Shown one piece after another: positions 40,425 through 49,173 of a DNA stretch of 64,000 bases (the first letter of the stretch is position 1; every line of letters starts with the position of its first letter). A program made the translations under genes and the position numbers. The notes beneath the pieces are model-generated. The model had not been told where the DNA came from, searched no databases, and was given only the letters and a program-made list of their open reading frames with translations. This DNA comes from Candidatus Desulfofervidaceae bacterium (GTDB lineage: Bacteria > Desulfobacterota > Desulfofervidia > Desulfofervidales > Desulfofervidaceae): contig JAMOPI010000010.1 of NCBI GenBank assembly GCA_027064585.1, positions 62,001 to 126,000 of the forward strand, written 5' to 3'.

Positions 40425-41696
40425 ATGCTAAAAGCCGATATGAAATACCTTAACAGGACAATTACAGAGATTATTGTAAAAAGGATTAAATACCGTCAGG
40501 GTATTGTCGTTACCGGGGCAAGACAAACAGGCAAGACGACTCTTTGTAAAGAGATATTGCCCTTGGTTTTAAAACAGGAATTTGCTTATTTTTCTTTTGA
40601 TGATCCTGATGAGAGAATGCGGTTTAAAAAGAGGGGCATTTCTATTTTAGAAAATGTAAGTGCTCCTATCGTCATTCTTGATGAAATTCAAAAAGTGCCT
40701 GAAGTATTTGATGCAGTTAAATATGTTATTGATAAAAAAGATATTCGCACCAAGTTTTTCTTAACAGGTTCTTCCCATATTTTACTGATGAAAAATATTA
40801 AGGAAACATTGGCTGGGAGAATTTCTGTCTTTATCTTACATCCCTTTTCGTTATATGAATTGGGAGGCAAGAGAAATACTCCTTTTTTATCGCGGCTTTT
40901 AAGAGAGAGAAACATAGAAACCCTAATTAAGCAAACCAACTTTATTGATCTTCAGCAGGCAAGAAAATTGGTCTTTTTAAAAGAGCAACTCTTAAAATGG
41001 GGTGGATTCCCTCCTGTATGGCAAATTCAGGAAGATGAAGAAAAAATGGCTTGGTTAAAGGATTATAGAAAGACTTATATAGAAAGGGATTTAATGGACT
41101 TAGGGGGATTTTCAGACATAGAAAATATTATTCTTGTCCAAAGATTGATCACCCTAAGGACGGCTCAACTTTTAAATATCTCTGAAATTGCTAAAGAAGC
41201 TTCATTATCAGTAAATACTGTCAAAAAATATCTCCATCTTTTAAAGATAATCTTTCAGTGTTATCTTTTACCGCCATTTTCTCCTAATGTATCAAAAAGG
41301 CTTGTTAAATCTCCCAAAATCTACATTTTTGACAACGGATTGATCAGGGCCATTTTAGGTGAAGATGCTGTTTCGGCGGGTTCATTATATGAATCTTGGA
41401 TATTTTCAGAGCTTATAAAATGGAAAGATTCTCTTAGAGAAGAACCAGAAATATATTTTTACCGCACAGCTTCAGGGGCAGAAATAGACTTTGTTTTAAA
41501 ATTTGGTAACATTCTGCTTCCTATTGAGGCAAAGTTCTCTACGGTTGTCAGCCCTAAAGACGCCCGCCATATAGAACGCTTTTTAGCTGATTTTGGCCCA
41601 GATGCATCTTTTGGTATTATTGTTTATCAGGGCGAGGAGACCTATGAAATTAAAAAACACATCTGGGCCATCCCTGACTGGATGCTGTTTGGATAA
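40425..41696 (+). CDS. AAA ATPase with DUF4143 domain
   Basis: A 423-residue protein: Walker A VVTGARQTGKTTLCKEIL, Walker B in IVILDEIQKVPEVFD, sensor LTGSSHILLMKNI, and a C-terminal DUF4143 domain ending with the nuclease-like GAEIDFVLKFGNILLPIEAK. This family is scattered among prokaryotes with no settled role. A second ATG (40440) gives MKYLNRTITE, a common N-terminus of the family, so the true start may be there. Confidence 0.85.
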   Translation: MLKADMKYLNRTITEIIVKRIKYRQGIVVTGARQTGKTTLCKEILPLVLKQEFAYFSFDDPDERMRFKKRGISILENVSAPIVILDEIQKVPEVFDAVKYVIDKKDIRTKFFLTGSSHILLMKNIKETLAGRISVFILHPFSLYELGGKRNTPFLSRLLRERNIETLIKQTNFIDLQQARKLVFLKEQLLKWGGFPPVWQIQEDEEKMAWLKDYRKTYIERDLMDLGGFSDIENIILVQRLITLRTAQLLNISEIAKEASLSVNTVKKYLHLLKIIFQCYLLPPFSPNVSKRLVKSPKIYIFDNGLIRAILGEDAVSAGSLYESWIFSELIKWKDSLREEPEIYFYRTASGAEIDFVLKFGNILLPIEAKFSTVVSPKDARHIERFLADFGPDASFGIIVYQGEETYEIKKHIWAIPDWMLFG

Positions 41697-41704
41697 CTTA
41701 CTCT

Positions 41705-43495
41705 TTACGCCTTCACCTTGAGACTAAGCTCCTCAAGCTGCTTTTTTTTGACCTCTGAGGGTGCATTTGTTAAAAGGCAAGTGCCTTTTTGCGTTTTAGG
41801 AAAGGCAATGACTTCTCTTATGCTCTCACAGCCGCAAAGGAGCATAAGGAGGCGGTCAAAGCCAAAGGCAATGCCACCGTGCGGAGGGGCACCGTAGGTT
41901 AGGGCCTCTAAGAGAAAGCCAAACTTTTCTTTGGCCTCTTCTTCTGAAAGCCGAATGACCTTAAAGATAAGTTCCTGAATGTCCCGTCTATGAATACGAA
42001 TGCTACCTCCACCAATTTCTACACCATTTAAGACAATGTCATAAGAGCGAGAACGCACCTTTTCTGGCGCATCGGGTAGATGAATTAGATCTTCTTCTTT
42101 AGGCATGGTAAAGGGATGATGCACTGTTTCCCAACGGCCTTCAGCCGTGTCGTATTCAAACATGGGGAAATCAGTAATCCAGCAGAAGCAAAGCTTGTCT
42201 TCTGGGATGAGGTTTAGTCTTTTACCCAAGGCCACCCGCAGGTTGGCCAAGGATTCATGCACGACTTCAGGCTCATCGGCGACAAAAAAGACAATGTCAC
42301 CGTCTTCCATTTCCAGGCGCTCAGCCAGAGCAGCCTTTTCACCTTCAGAGAAAAACTTAACAATGGGTGACTGCCAGTCTGTACCCCGCACCTTGATCCA
42401 GGCCAAGCCCTTTGCCCCAAATTCAGCCACGAATTTGGTTAGGTCATCAATCTCTTTGCGGGAAAGCCCTGCTCCTTTCTTGGCGTTAATGGCCTTAATG
42501 ATTCCCCCCTTTTTGGCGACAGTAGAAAATACCTTAAATTCGGAGTCCTTAACGATGTCGGTTATCTCCTTTAACTCCAAACCAAACCGCAAGTCAGGTC
42601 TATCCGTGCCATAACGGGTCATTGCCTCAGCATAGGTTAAACGGGGAAAGGGAGAGGGTAATTCATAACCAAACACCTCTTGGCAAAGGTATAACACCAG
42701 CCCCTCAGAGATCTGCATGACATCTTCTTCGCTGACAAAGGACATCTCCATGTCTATCTGGGTAAACTCTGGTTGTCTGTCGGCCCGTAGGTCTTCATCC
42801 CGAAAGCACTTAACAATCTGGAAATAACGGTCAAAGCCGCTAATCATAAGCAACTGCTTAAAGAGCTGAGGCGACTGCGGCAGGGCATAGAATTTGCCGG
42901 CATGAAGCCTGCTTGGCACCAAGAAGTCTCTTGCCCCTTCTGGAGTGCTTTTGGTCAAAAAGGGCGTTTCTATTTCTAAAAAGCCCTCTTTACTCAGATA
43001 TTGCCTTACGGCCTGGGCAGCTTCATGCCTTTTGATAAAGTGTCTCGCCATCGCAGGTCGTCTTAGGTCTAAGTAACGATAGGTTAATCTTGTAGCCTCA
43101 CCTACGTCTACATAATCTTCAATCTGAAAAGGAAGAGGAGGAGAAGTATTTAAAACCTTTAGTTCCGTTACCGCCACTTCTAGGTAGCCAGTCTTAAGCT
43201 TGGGGTTTTCCATGCCTTCTGGTCTTGGCCTTACCTTACCCTTTACAGCAATAACCCATTCTGAACGCAGATGATCGGCCTTGGCATGGGATTCTTGACT
43301 AATAGAAGGATCAAATACTACCTGCACAAGCCCACTGCGATCTCTCAAGTCTACGAAGATAACACCACCATGATCCCGCCTTCGCTGCACCCAACCCATT
43401 AACACCACTTCTTTACCCATATCTTTTTCACTCACCGCGGCACAATAATGCGTGCGTTTCCATTCGCCTAAGGTATCCAATTTAACCTGTTCCAA
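41705..43495 (-). CDS. aspS: Aspartyl-tRNA synthetase
   Basis: A 596-residue class II synthetase of bacterial type: anticodon-binding OB fold ([20 protein letters not shown]), motif 2 [23 protein letters not shown]-type insertion domain and motif 3 [15 protein letters not shown]. It charges tRNA-Asp, and also tRNA-Asn if the cell uses transamidation. It lies 2 bp after hisS, so the two form an operon. Confidence 0.96.
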   Translation of the reverse strand: MEQVKLDTLGEWKRTHYCAAVSEKDMGKEVVLMGWVQRRRDHGGVIFVDLRDRSGLVQVVFDPSISQESHAKADHLRSEWVIAVKGKVRPRPEGMENPKLKTGYLEVAVTELKVLNTSPPLPFQIEDYVDVGEATRLTYRYLDLRRPAMARHFIKRHEAAQAVRQYLSKEGFLEIETPFLTKSTPEGARDFLVPSRLHAGKFYALPQSPQLFKQLLMISGFDRYFQIVKCFRDEDLRADRQPEFTQIDMEMSFVSEEDVMQISEGLVLYLCQEVFGYELPSPFPRLTYAEAMTRYGTDRPDLRFGLELKEITDIVKDSEFKVFSTVAKKGGIIKAINAKKGAGLSRKEIDDLTKFVAEFGAKGLAWIKVRGTDWQSPIVKFFSEGEKAALAERLEMEDGDIVFFVADEPEVVHESLANLRVALGKRLNLIPEDKLCFCWITDFPMFEYDTAEGRWETVHHPFTMPKEEDLIHLPDAPEKVRSRSYDIVLNGVEIGGGSIRIHRRDIQELIFKVIRLSEEEAKEKFGFLLEALTYGAPPHGGIAFGFDRLLMLLCGCESIREVIAFPKTQKGTCLLTNAPSEVKKKQLEELSLKVKA

Positions 43496-43497
43496 TG

Positions 43498-44763
43498 CTA
43501 TTTCCTCCCCAGTTGTTGTTTGACGATGGCAAGGCCTTCTTCTGGATTTAAAGGTACTTCTATCTGCTCTTTAGTATCCATATTACGCAAAATAGCCCTA
43601 TCCTTTTTAATCTCATCTTCACCAATAATCAAGGCTAATAAGGCCTTGAGGTGATTGGCCCGATTTAATTGTGACTTTAAACTGCCAAGGCGGTAATCTA
43701 TCTCTGTCCAAATCCCGTTTGCCCTTAAAACCTTGGCCCATCTTAGCCCTACTTTAACCGCCTCTTCACCCAAAAGGGCTAAAAATAGAGGCCGCTGCTT
43801 TTCCTCTGGTTCTGGTACACAGGGCAAAAGCCGATCCATGCCGATGGCAAAACCCGTAGCTGGTGTAGGTCTGCCCCCAAGCATTTCTACTAAATTGTCA
43901 TAGCGTCCACCCCCAGCTACCGCACTCTGGGCCCCAATGCCAGGAATGATGACTTCAAATATGGTTCTGGTGTAGTAGTCCAGCCCCCTCACCAAATAGG
44001 GATTAAGGACATAAGAGATTTTTAGTTCTTCTAAATAGCCTTTTAACTGCAAGAAGTGAGCCTTACATTCTTCACAAAGATAATCCGTAATTAAAGGTGC
44101 ATCCTTTAGTACGGCCTTGCACTGCTCTTTTTTGCAATCAAAGACCCTTAACGGATTTAAGGTGCGTCTGCGCCTACAATCAGGACAGAGCTGTTCGTGC
44201 TTATCTTTTAAAAAGGTTTTTAAAGCCTCTTTGAAAGGTTCTCTGCATTTCCTACAACCCAAGGAGTTTAGGTGCAGCTCATAAACAGGTATTTTGAGCC
44301 TCTTTAAAAGAGTATCAAGCATGTGAATTAACTCGGCATCAGCTAAGGCATGGGCAAAACCAAACATTTCTACATCTATTTGATAAAATTGGCGATAGCG
44401 CCCTTTTTGTGGCCGTTCCCGCCGAAACATGGGACCAATAGTAAAAAGCTTGGCGGTAAGAGGTTGATGATAAAGACTGTGCTGAATGAACATTCTCACC
44501 ATGCCTGCCGTGGCCTCTGGCCGAAGGCTTAGGCTATCCCCGCCCTTGTCCACAAAGCTATACATTTCTTTTTCTACGATGTCCGTGGTCTCACCAATAC
44601 TGCGGGCAAAAAGGGCCGTTTGTTCTAAAATGGGCAGTCGCACTTCTTTAAAGCCAAAGAGCCCTAAAATTTCTCTGGCCGTGCTTTCTACATACCACCA
44701 TTTGTGTGCCTCTTCTGGTAAAATATCCCGAAATCCCCGTATGGTCTGAATGCGTGCAGCCAT
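43498..44763 (-). CDS. hisS: Histidyl-tRNA synthetase
   Basis: A 421-residue class II synthetase with motif 1 region [16 protein letters not shown], motif 2 [20 protein letters not shown], the histidine A motif [14 protein letters not shown], motif 3 [13 protein letters not shown] and [12 protein letters not shown] four-Cys zinc-ribbon-like insertion (CRKC ... CPDCRRR ... CEEC, about residues 165-235) is visible, found in part of the family. It is 3 bp from ugd and 2 bp from aspS. Confidence 0.96.
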   Translation of the reverse strand: MAARIQTIRGFRDILPEEAHKWWYVESTAREILGLFGFKEVRLPILEQTALFARSIGETTDIVEKEMYSFVDKGGDSLSLRPEATAGMVRMFIQHSLYHQPLTAKLFTIGPMFRRERPQKGRYRQFYQIDVEMFGFAHALADAELIHMLDTLLKRLKIPVYELHLNSLGCRKCREPFKEALKTFLKDKHEQLCPDCRRRRTLNPLRVFDCKKEQCKAVLKDAPLITDYLCEECKAHFLQLKGYLEELKISYVLNPYLVRGLDYYTRTIFEVIIPGIGAQSAVAGGGRYDNLVEMLGGRPTPATGFAIGMDRLLPCVPEPEEKQRPLFLALLGEEAVKVGLRWAKVLRANGIWTEIDYRLGSLKSQLNRANHLKALLALIIGEDEIKKDRAILRNMDTKEQIEVPLNPEEGLAIVKQQLGRK

Positions 44764-44766
44764 TTT

Positions 44767-46086
44767 CTATCGTCCTATCCCAAAATAAACAAATCCCTTT
44801 TTCTTTAATAGCTCTTTATCATATAAATTACGGCCGTCAAAGATAACCTTCTCGGCCATAAGTGCTGCCATTTTGTCAAAGTCAGGGTGGCGAAATTGGT
44901 TCCACTCGGTTACCAAGGCCAGGGCGTGGGCATCTTCTAAGGCGGCATAGGCATTTTCGGCATATTCAATCTGCGAGCCAAATATCTTTTTCGCCTCTGG
45001 CATGGCCACTGGATCAAAGACCTTAATTTGGGCCCCTTCTAAGAGCAAGCGGGAGATGATATCAATAGAAGGTGCTTCCCGCAAGTCATTTGTATTGGGT
45101 TTAAAGGAAAGTCCCCAGATAGCAATCTTTTTCCCTTTCACCCCGCCTTTATCGGCAAAATAGGCAATAATCTTTTCGGCCAGAATTTTTTTCTGTCTAT
45201 CATTAACGGTCTTTACCGCCTTTAAAAGGATAGGTTCCCAACCATTTTCTCCGGCTAGATGAATGAGGGCACTTATGTCTTTAGGGAAACAGGAACCGCC
45301 AAAGCCCACACCCGGATAGATAAAGTGATAACCGATGCGGTGGTCTGACCCAATACCTTTACGTACAAGCATGACATCAGCGCCTACTTTTTCACAAATA
45401 TTGGCAATTTCATTGATAAAAGAAATCTTAGTGGCCAGCATGCAATTGGCTGCATACTTGGTCATTTCGGCACTACGTTGGTCCATAATGATAAGCTTGT
45501 CCCTAGTGCGGGCAAAAGGGGCATAGAGTTCACGCATAATCGCGGCGGTACGCACATTATCAGTACCAATAATGATACGATCTGGCTTCATAAAATCATT
45601 GACTGCATCGCCCTCTTTTAAGAATTCTGGGTTAGAAACCACATCAAATTCAATATCAAGCCCTCTTTTTTCAAGTTCAGACGCAATGATTTCCCTTACC
45701 TTTTCGCTTGTTCCTACAGGCACGGTAGATTTAATAACCACGATTTTATAATCATCCATGTATTTGCCAATCTGTTCGGCCACTTGATAAATAGCGCTTA
45801 AATCACAACTGCCGTCCTCTTTAGAAGGTGTGCCTACGGCCACAAAAATGGCCAGGCCATTTTTGATCCCTTCTTTTAAGTCATCACTAAACCGAAGGCG
45901 CTTATCTTTTAGGTTTCTTTTTACCAACTCTTCTAAACCTGGTTCATAGATATGCACGATACCTTGATTTAGCTGCTCAATGGGATCTTCTTTTCTGCCG
46001 ACGCAAATGACCTCATTGCCCATCTCAGCAAAACAGGCGGCCGTTACCAAACCGACATATCCCGGACCAACAACACAGAGTTTCAT
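44767..46086 (-). CDS. UDP-glucose 6-dehydrogenase
   Basis: A 439-residue protein: NAD-binding MKLCVVGPGYVGLVTAACFA, KSTVPVGTSEKVREI, SNPEFLKEGDAVNDFMKPD and catalytic Cys in GVGFGGSCFPKDI, then WGLSFKPNTNDLREAPSI. It oxidises UDP-glucose to UDP-glucuronate for surface polysaccharides. The ATG chosen follows AAGGAGG and overlaps the mazF stop (ATGA). Upstream ATG starts are unlikely. Confidence 0.94.
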   Translation of the reverse strand: MKLCVVGPGYVGLVTAACFAEMGNEVICVGRKEDPIEQLNQGIVHIYEPGLEELVKRNLKDKRLRFSDDLKEGIKNGLAIFVAVGTPSKEDGSCDLSAIYQVAEQIGKYMDDYKIVVIKSTVPVGTSEKVREIIASELEKRGLDIEFDVVSNPEFLKEGDAVNDFMKPDRIIIGTDNVRTAAIMRELYAPFARTRDKLIIMDQRSAEMTKYAANCMLATKISFINEIANICEKVGADVMLVRKGIGSDHRIGYHFIYPGVGFGGSCFPKDISALIHLAGENGWEPILLKAVKTVNDRQKKILAEKIIAYFADKGGVKGKKIAIWGLSFKPNTNDLREAPSIDIISRLLLEGAQIKVFDPVAMPEAKKIFGSQIEYAENAYAALEDAHALALVTEWNQFRHPDFDKMAALMAEKVIFDGRNLYDKELLKKKGFVYFGIGR

Positions 46087-46439
46087 AGAGGCCTCCTTAT
46101 ACCTAGTTGAAAACAAAGAGCTTCAATAATTTGTTCTTGAAGATTTGAATCTTCAATTTCCCCAATTCTCTTCACTAATCTTCTTTTATCCAAAGTTCTT
46201 ATTTGATAGCAGAGAACAATAGAATCTTTCTCCAAACCTGCCGTTTGAGCAGGAATAAAAACTTCATTAGGATAAATTTTTCGTCCTTGCTTTCTAGAAG
46301 TCAAAGGTAAAATATTGACTACTGGCAATATTTGATTAATTTCTTCTTCACTTATTACTACCACTGGTCTTGTTTTCCCCTGTTCAGAACCAATTACAGG
46401 ATCAAGATTAGCAATAAAAATGCCCCATCTGTATTCCAT
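46083..46439 (-). CDS. MazF/PemK-family mRNA interferase toxin
   Basis: A 118-residue MazF-like fold: WGIFIANLDPVIGSEQGKTR, PVVVISEEEINQILPVVNIL, PLTSRKQGRKIYPNEVFIPA and SIVLCYQIRTLDKRRL. The conserved Arg and Thr of the RNase site are present. The start overlaps the antitoxin stop (TAATG); an ATG 9 nt upstream is possible. Its own stop overlaps ugd, so toxin and ugd are translationally linked. Confidence 0.9.
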   Translation of the reverse strand: MEYRWGIFIANLDPVIGSEQGKTRPVVVISEEEINQILPVVNILPLTSRKQGRKIYPNEVFIPAQTAGLEKDSIVLCYQIRTLDKRRLVKRIGEIEDSNLQEQIIEALCFQLGIRRPL

Positions 46440-46678
46440 TATCTCCATTCTTCCAAATCTACCCTTCTAAAATCTTCTTCTATTTCCCTCAAGTCCTCAT
46501 GAAAAATTTTATCTTTTACTGTCTCTTTCAACATAGCAACCTTTTTTTCAAAAGATTGTTTGTTTTCTGGAATAATCAAAATTACTTCTATCGTTTTATC
46601 AACAGATATATCTTCAGGTAACTTTATTTTTATTTCTCTATTACTAGGCACTTTTAAAAACTGCCTGATTGCTTTCAT
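46439..46678 (-). CDS. Putative MazE-type antitoxin
   Basis: A 79-residue acidic protein encoded immediately before mazF: MKAIRQFLKVPSNREIKIKL, PEDISVDKTIEVILIIPENK, then a charged helical tail ending DFRRVDLEEWR. The beta-rich N-terminus could be a DNA-binding fold. It is identified mainly by its position. Confidence 0.75.
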   Translation of the reverse strand: MKAIRQFLKVPSNREIKIKLPEDISVDKTIEVILIIPENKQSFEKKVAMLKETVKDKIFHEDLREIEEDFRRVDLEEWR

Positions 46679-46690
46679 AAAATATCTCCT

Positions 46691-47227
46691 CTATTTTATC
46701 AACCTAGCAATCTCTTTAAACTCAGGTGCTTTGGCCGTTTTTAAAAGGTCAAATAAAATTGCCTCTATATTTGTTACCCAAGCGCCCATCTTCCTCATAA
46801 GTTCCAAGGCATTGTGGGCGTTAATGGAAGAGCGTGAGGACACGCATTCCATGGGTACAAACACCTGATAGCCGTTTTTTAACAAGTCCCGACAGGTCTG
46901 GAGCACACAGATATGGGCTTCTATGCCCAAAAGAATTATGCTTTTTCTCCCCAATGTCTGCAAACAAGTTTCTACCACAGGATAACCAGAAAAGGACATT
47001 TTAGAAAAGATTTGCTTTTCATCTAAAAACTCCTTTATTTCTGCCAAGGTAGGGCCTAAGCCTTTAGGATACTGCTCTGTGGCAATGATAGGCAGGTTTA
47101 AAATCTGACAGCCTTTTAAGAGTTTTACGGTATCTTTTAATAAATCCTCTTTGCGATTCATGACCTGAAAAAGCCTATCCTGAATGTCTATGACCAAAAC
47201 GGCCGTATCTTCTTTATTTAAAAACAT
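46691..47227 (-). CDS. Isochorismatase-family hydrolase
   Basis: A 178-residue cysteine hydrolase: catalytic Asp in AVLVIDIQDRLFQVMN, Lys in FSKMSFSG, and nucleophile Cys in GIEAHICVLQTCRDLL. Such YcaC-like enzymes hydrolyse amides or related small molecules; the substrate is not evident. It starts after AAGGAGGGATGG and lies 12 bp upstream of the mazEF genes. Confidence 0.88.
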   Translation of the reverse strand: MFLNKEDTAVLVIDIQDRLFQVMNRKEDLLKDTVKLLKGCQILNLPIIATEQYPKGLGPTLAEIKEFLDEKQIFSKMSFSGYPVVETCLQTLGRKSIILLGIEAHICVLQTCRDLLKNGYQVFVPMECVSSRSSINAHNALELMRKMGAWVTNIEAILFDLLKTAKAPEFKEIARLIK

Positions 47228-47404
47228 CCGCCATCCCTCCTTATAAAAATTTGCCTGATTTTAATCGGCCAAAAGGGAATGTCAAGGGGAGAAATGGCTC
47301 AATGAAAAAGTGTTTTTTCCTTTTTTGTGTATAATTTTTTCTTGGAAATAAGGAAAGTGAGTAATGGCGTAAAATTTGTTGAGATAAAATCCTCGCTATC
47401 GTGC

Positions 47405-47432
47405 TTGACAAAAAGGTGTTCTTTAGTTAATT
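47405..47432 (+). promoter_or_regulatory. leuA leader promoter
   Basis: TTGACA (47405-47410), 16 bp, TTAATT (47427-47432). Expected transcription start at about 47439-47441, which coincides with the ATG of the leader peptide. Confidence 0.65.
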
Positions 47433-47440
47433 TCAGTTAT

Positions 47441-47494
47441 ATGAGGCTTTTTCAACTACTTACTCTATGCCTAAAGTTGTTAGTTCCAGGATGA
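47441..47494 (+). CDS. leuL: Leucine-rich leader peptide of the leuA attenuator
   Basis: A 17-codon frame MRLFQLLTLCLKLLVPG contains seven leucines (CTT, CTA, CTT, CTA, CTA, TTG, TTA), far above chance, using mostly CTA/CTT. It lies between a promoter and two terminators just before leuA, as in classical leucine attenuation. No ribosome site precedes it; the ATG may be at the 5' end of the RNA. Its stop codon is inside the first hairpin (GGATGA/TCATCC). Confidence 0.72.
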   Translation: MRLFQLLTLCLKLLVPG

Positions 47495-47592
47495 TTCCTT
47501 CATCCATAGCCTAAAGGTGATAATAAGGCCATGGGTGAAGGGCCCATGGCCTTTTTTATGGCCATGGGTAGTGCCTATGGCTTTTATTTTTT
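47489..47592 (+). promoter_or_regulatory. leuA attenuator: switch hairpins and tandem terminators
   Basis: Hairpin 1:2 is GGATGA (47489-47494) with TCATCC (47500-47505). Segment CCATAGCCT (47504-47512) can alternatively pair with AGGCCATGG (47526-47534), one mismatch. Terminator 1 is AAGGCCATGGG (47525-47535) with CCCATGGCCTT (47543-47553) and six T. Terminator 2 is GCCATGGG (47561-47568) with CCTATGGC (47574-47581), one G-U pair, and a T-rich tail. Stalling at leucine codons would cover the first hairpin arm and favour the antiterminator. Confidence 0.7.
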
Positions 47593-47611
47593 AAGCACAA
47601 GGGGGAAGGTT

Positions 47612-49132
47612 ATGCCAAAGAGGATACTTATCTTTGATACTACCTTAAGAGACGGTGAACAAGTACCAGGGGCAAAGTTAAATATTGAGCAAAAGCTTAT
47701 TGTGGCCAAGCAGCTAGAACGTTTAGGGGTAGATGTAATTGAAGCCGGTTTCCCTGCCTCTTCGCCAGGAGATGCCAAGGCCGTTAATCTGGTGGCCCAA
47801 AAGGTAAGAGGCCCTATTATCGCTGGTTTGGCCCGTTCGCTTCAAAAGGATATTGATATTTTATGGGATAGTATTAAAGACGCTGAGCGTCCCCGCATCC
47901 ATGTCTTTTTGGCCGCCTCTGATATTCACATTGAAAAGAAGCTACGCCTAGATAGAGAACGGGCTTTAGAGATGGCGGTAGAGGCAGTTAAGTATGCCAA
48001 AAAATATTGTTCGGATGTAGAATTTTCACCAGAAGATGCGACAAGGGCTGATTTTGATTATCTCTGTCGGGTAGTGGAAGCTACGATTAAGGCCGGGGCC
48101 ACGGTGATCAATATTCCTGATACGGTAGGCTATGCTATTCCAGAGGAATTTGGGGAATTGATTCGGCGTCTGCGGGAACGGGTGCCAGCGACAGATAACA
48201 TCATTTTAAGTGTTCACTGCCACAATGATTTAGGCCTGGCGACGGCCAATACCATTGCTGCCATCAAAAATGGGGCCACTCAGGTAGAGTGCACCATAAA
48301 CGGCATTGGGGAAAGGGCAGGTAACGCTGCTTTGGAAGAGGTGGTAATGATCCTAAAGACCCGGCCCCAGTTTTTTGATGCCGAGGTAGGAATTAATACG
48401 CCAGAGATTGTGCCTACCAGTCGCTTGGTAAGCCGTATGATGAACCTTCCGGTGCAGCCCAATAAGGCCATTGTCGGTGCCAATGCCTTTGCTCATTCCT
48501 CTGGTATCCACCAGGATGGCATTTTAAAAGACAGACGGACTTATGAAATTATCCGTCCTGAAGATGTGGGGGCCCAGAAACACCTGCTTGTCCTTACGGC
48601 TCGGTCTGGTCGTAAGGCCGTGCGCCAGAAGTTGATAGAATTAGGTTATGAATTGGCAGAAGAGGTTTTTGAAAAAGTTTACGGAAGGTTCTTGGCCTTG
48701 GCAGATAAGAAAAAAGAGATTACGGCCGATGATTTAAAGACTATTGTAGAGGTAGAATTGACCAAGGTGCCAGAGGTTTACAGCCTGGTTAAGATGGTTG
48801 TTACTACTCAGGCGATGAGTGGTAATGACTTACCTTTGGCCATCTTAACGCTTAAGAATAAGTCTAGTGAAATTACCCAAGCCTCTGTCGGAAATGGACC
48901 TGTGGATGCCGTTTTTAAATGTATAAACCAAATTACAGGTCTTACGATCAATCTCCTTGATTATCGGGTAGAGGCCGTAAGCAGTAGCACTGAGGCCTTG
49001 GGAGAGGCGACGGTAAAGATTGAGATTAACGGCGAAGTAGTAAGTGGACGTGGTACCAGCCAGGATGTGATTGAGGCCAGCGCAAGGGCGTATTTAAATG
49101 CCATTAATCGCTATTTTGCTTTGAATAAATAG
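47612..49132 (+). CDS. leuA: 2-isopropylmalate synthase
   Basis: A 506-residue protein: ILIFDTTLRDGEQVPGAKLN with catalytic residues, EAGFPASSPGDAKAV, VHCHNDLGLATANTIAAI, NGIGERAGNAALEEVVM and HSSGIHQDGILKD, then the C-terminal LeuA regulatory domain for leucine feedback. It condenses acetyl-CoA and 2-oxoisovalerate. ATG 47612 follows GGGGGAAGG; an upstream in-frame ATG at 47531 lies inside the terminator and would add a nonsense extension. Expression is probably attenuated by leucine. Confidence 0.96.
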   Translation: MPKRILIFDTTLRDGEQVPGAKLNIEQKLIVAKQLERLGVDVIEAGFPASSPGDAKAVNLVAQKVRGPIIAGLARSLQKDIDILWDSIKDAERPRIHVFLAASDIHIEKKLRLDRERALEMAVEAVKYAKKYCSDVEFSPEDATRADFDYLCRVVEATIKAGATVINIPDTVGYAIPEEFGELIRRLRERVPATDNIILSVHCHNDLGLATANTIAAIKNGATQVECTINGIGERAGNAALEEVVMILKTRPQFFDAEVGINTPEIVPTSRLVSRMMNLPVQPNKAIVGANAFAHSSGIHQDGILKDRRTYEIIRPEDVGAQKHLLVLTARSGRKAVRQKLIELGYELAEEVFEKVYGRFLALADKKKEITADDLKTIVEVELTKVPEVYSLVKMVVTTQAMSGNDLPLAILTLKNKSSEITQASVGNGPVDAVFKCINQITGLTINLLDYRVEAVSSSTEALGEATVKIEINGEVVSGRGTSQDVIEASARAYLNAINRYFALNK

Positions 49133-49134
49133 AA

Positions 49135-49171
49135 AAAATACCCCTCTCAAGCACATTAGGGGAGGGGTATT
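49135..49171 (-). terminator. Terminator between leuA and the lipoprotein gene
   Basis: Stem ATACCCCTCCC with GAGAGGGGTAT and a 12-nt loop. On the minus strand it is followed by TTTTTT, so it ends the lipoprotein gene (stop at 49174). It lies directly after leuA and may act on both strands, but the plus-strand T-run is poor. Confidence 0.75.
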
Positions 49172-49173
49172 CC

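Noticed and set aside
47531-47611. N-terminal extension of LeuA
   Set aside because: It would be coded by the terminator hairpins; the conserved LeuA N-terminus and a good ribosome site belong to ATG 47612.
47433-47611. T-box or leucine riboswitch before leuA
   Set aside because: No T-box consensus (AGGGTGGNACCGCG) or specifier-loop layout is visible; the leucine-rich leader frame explains the terminators better.
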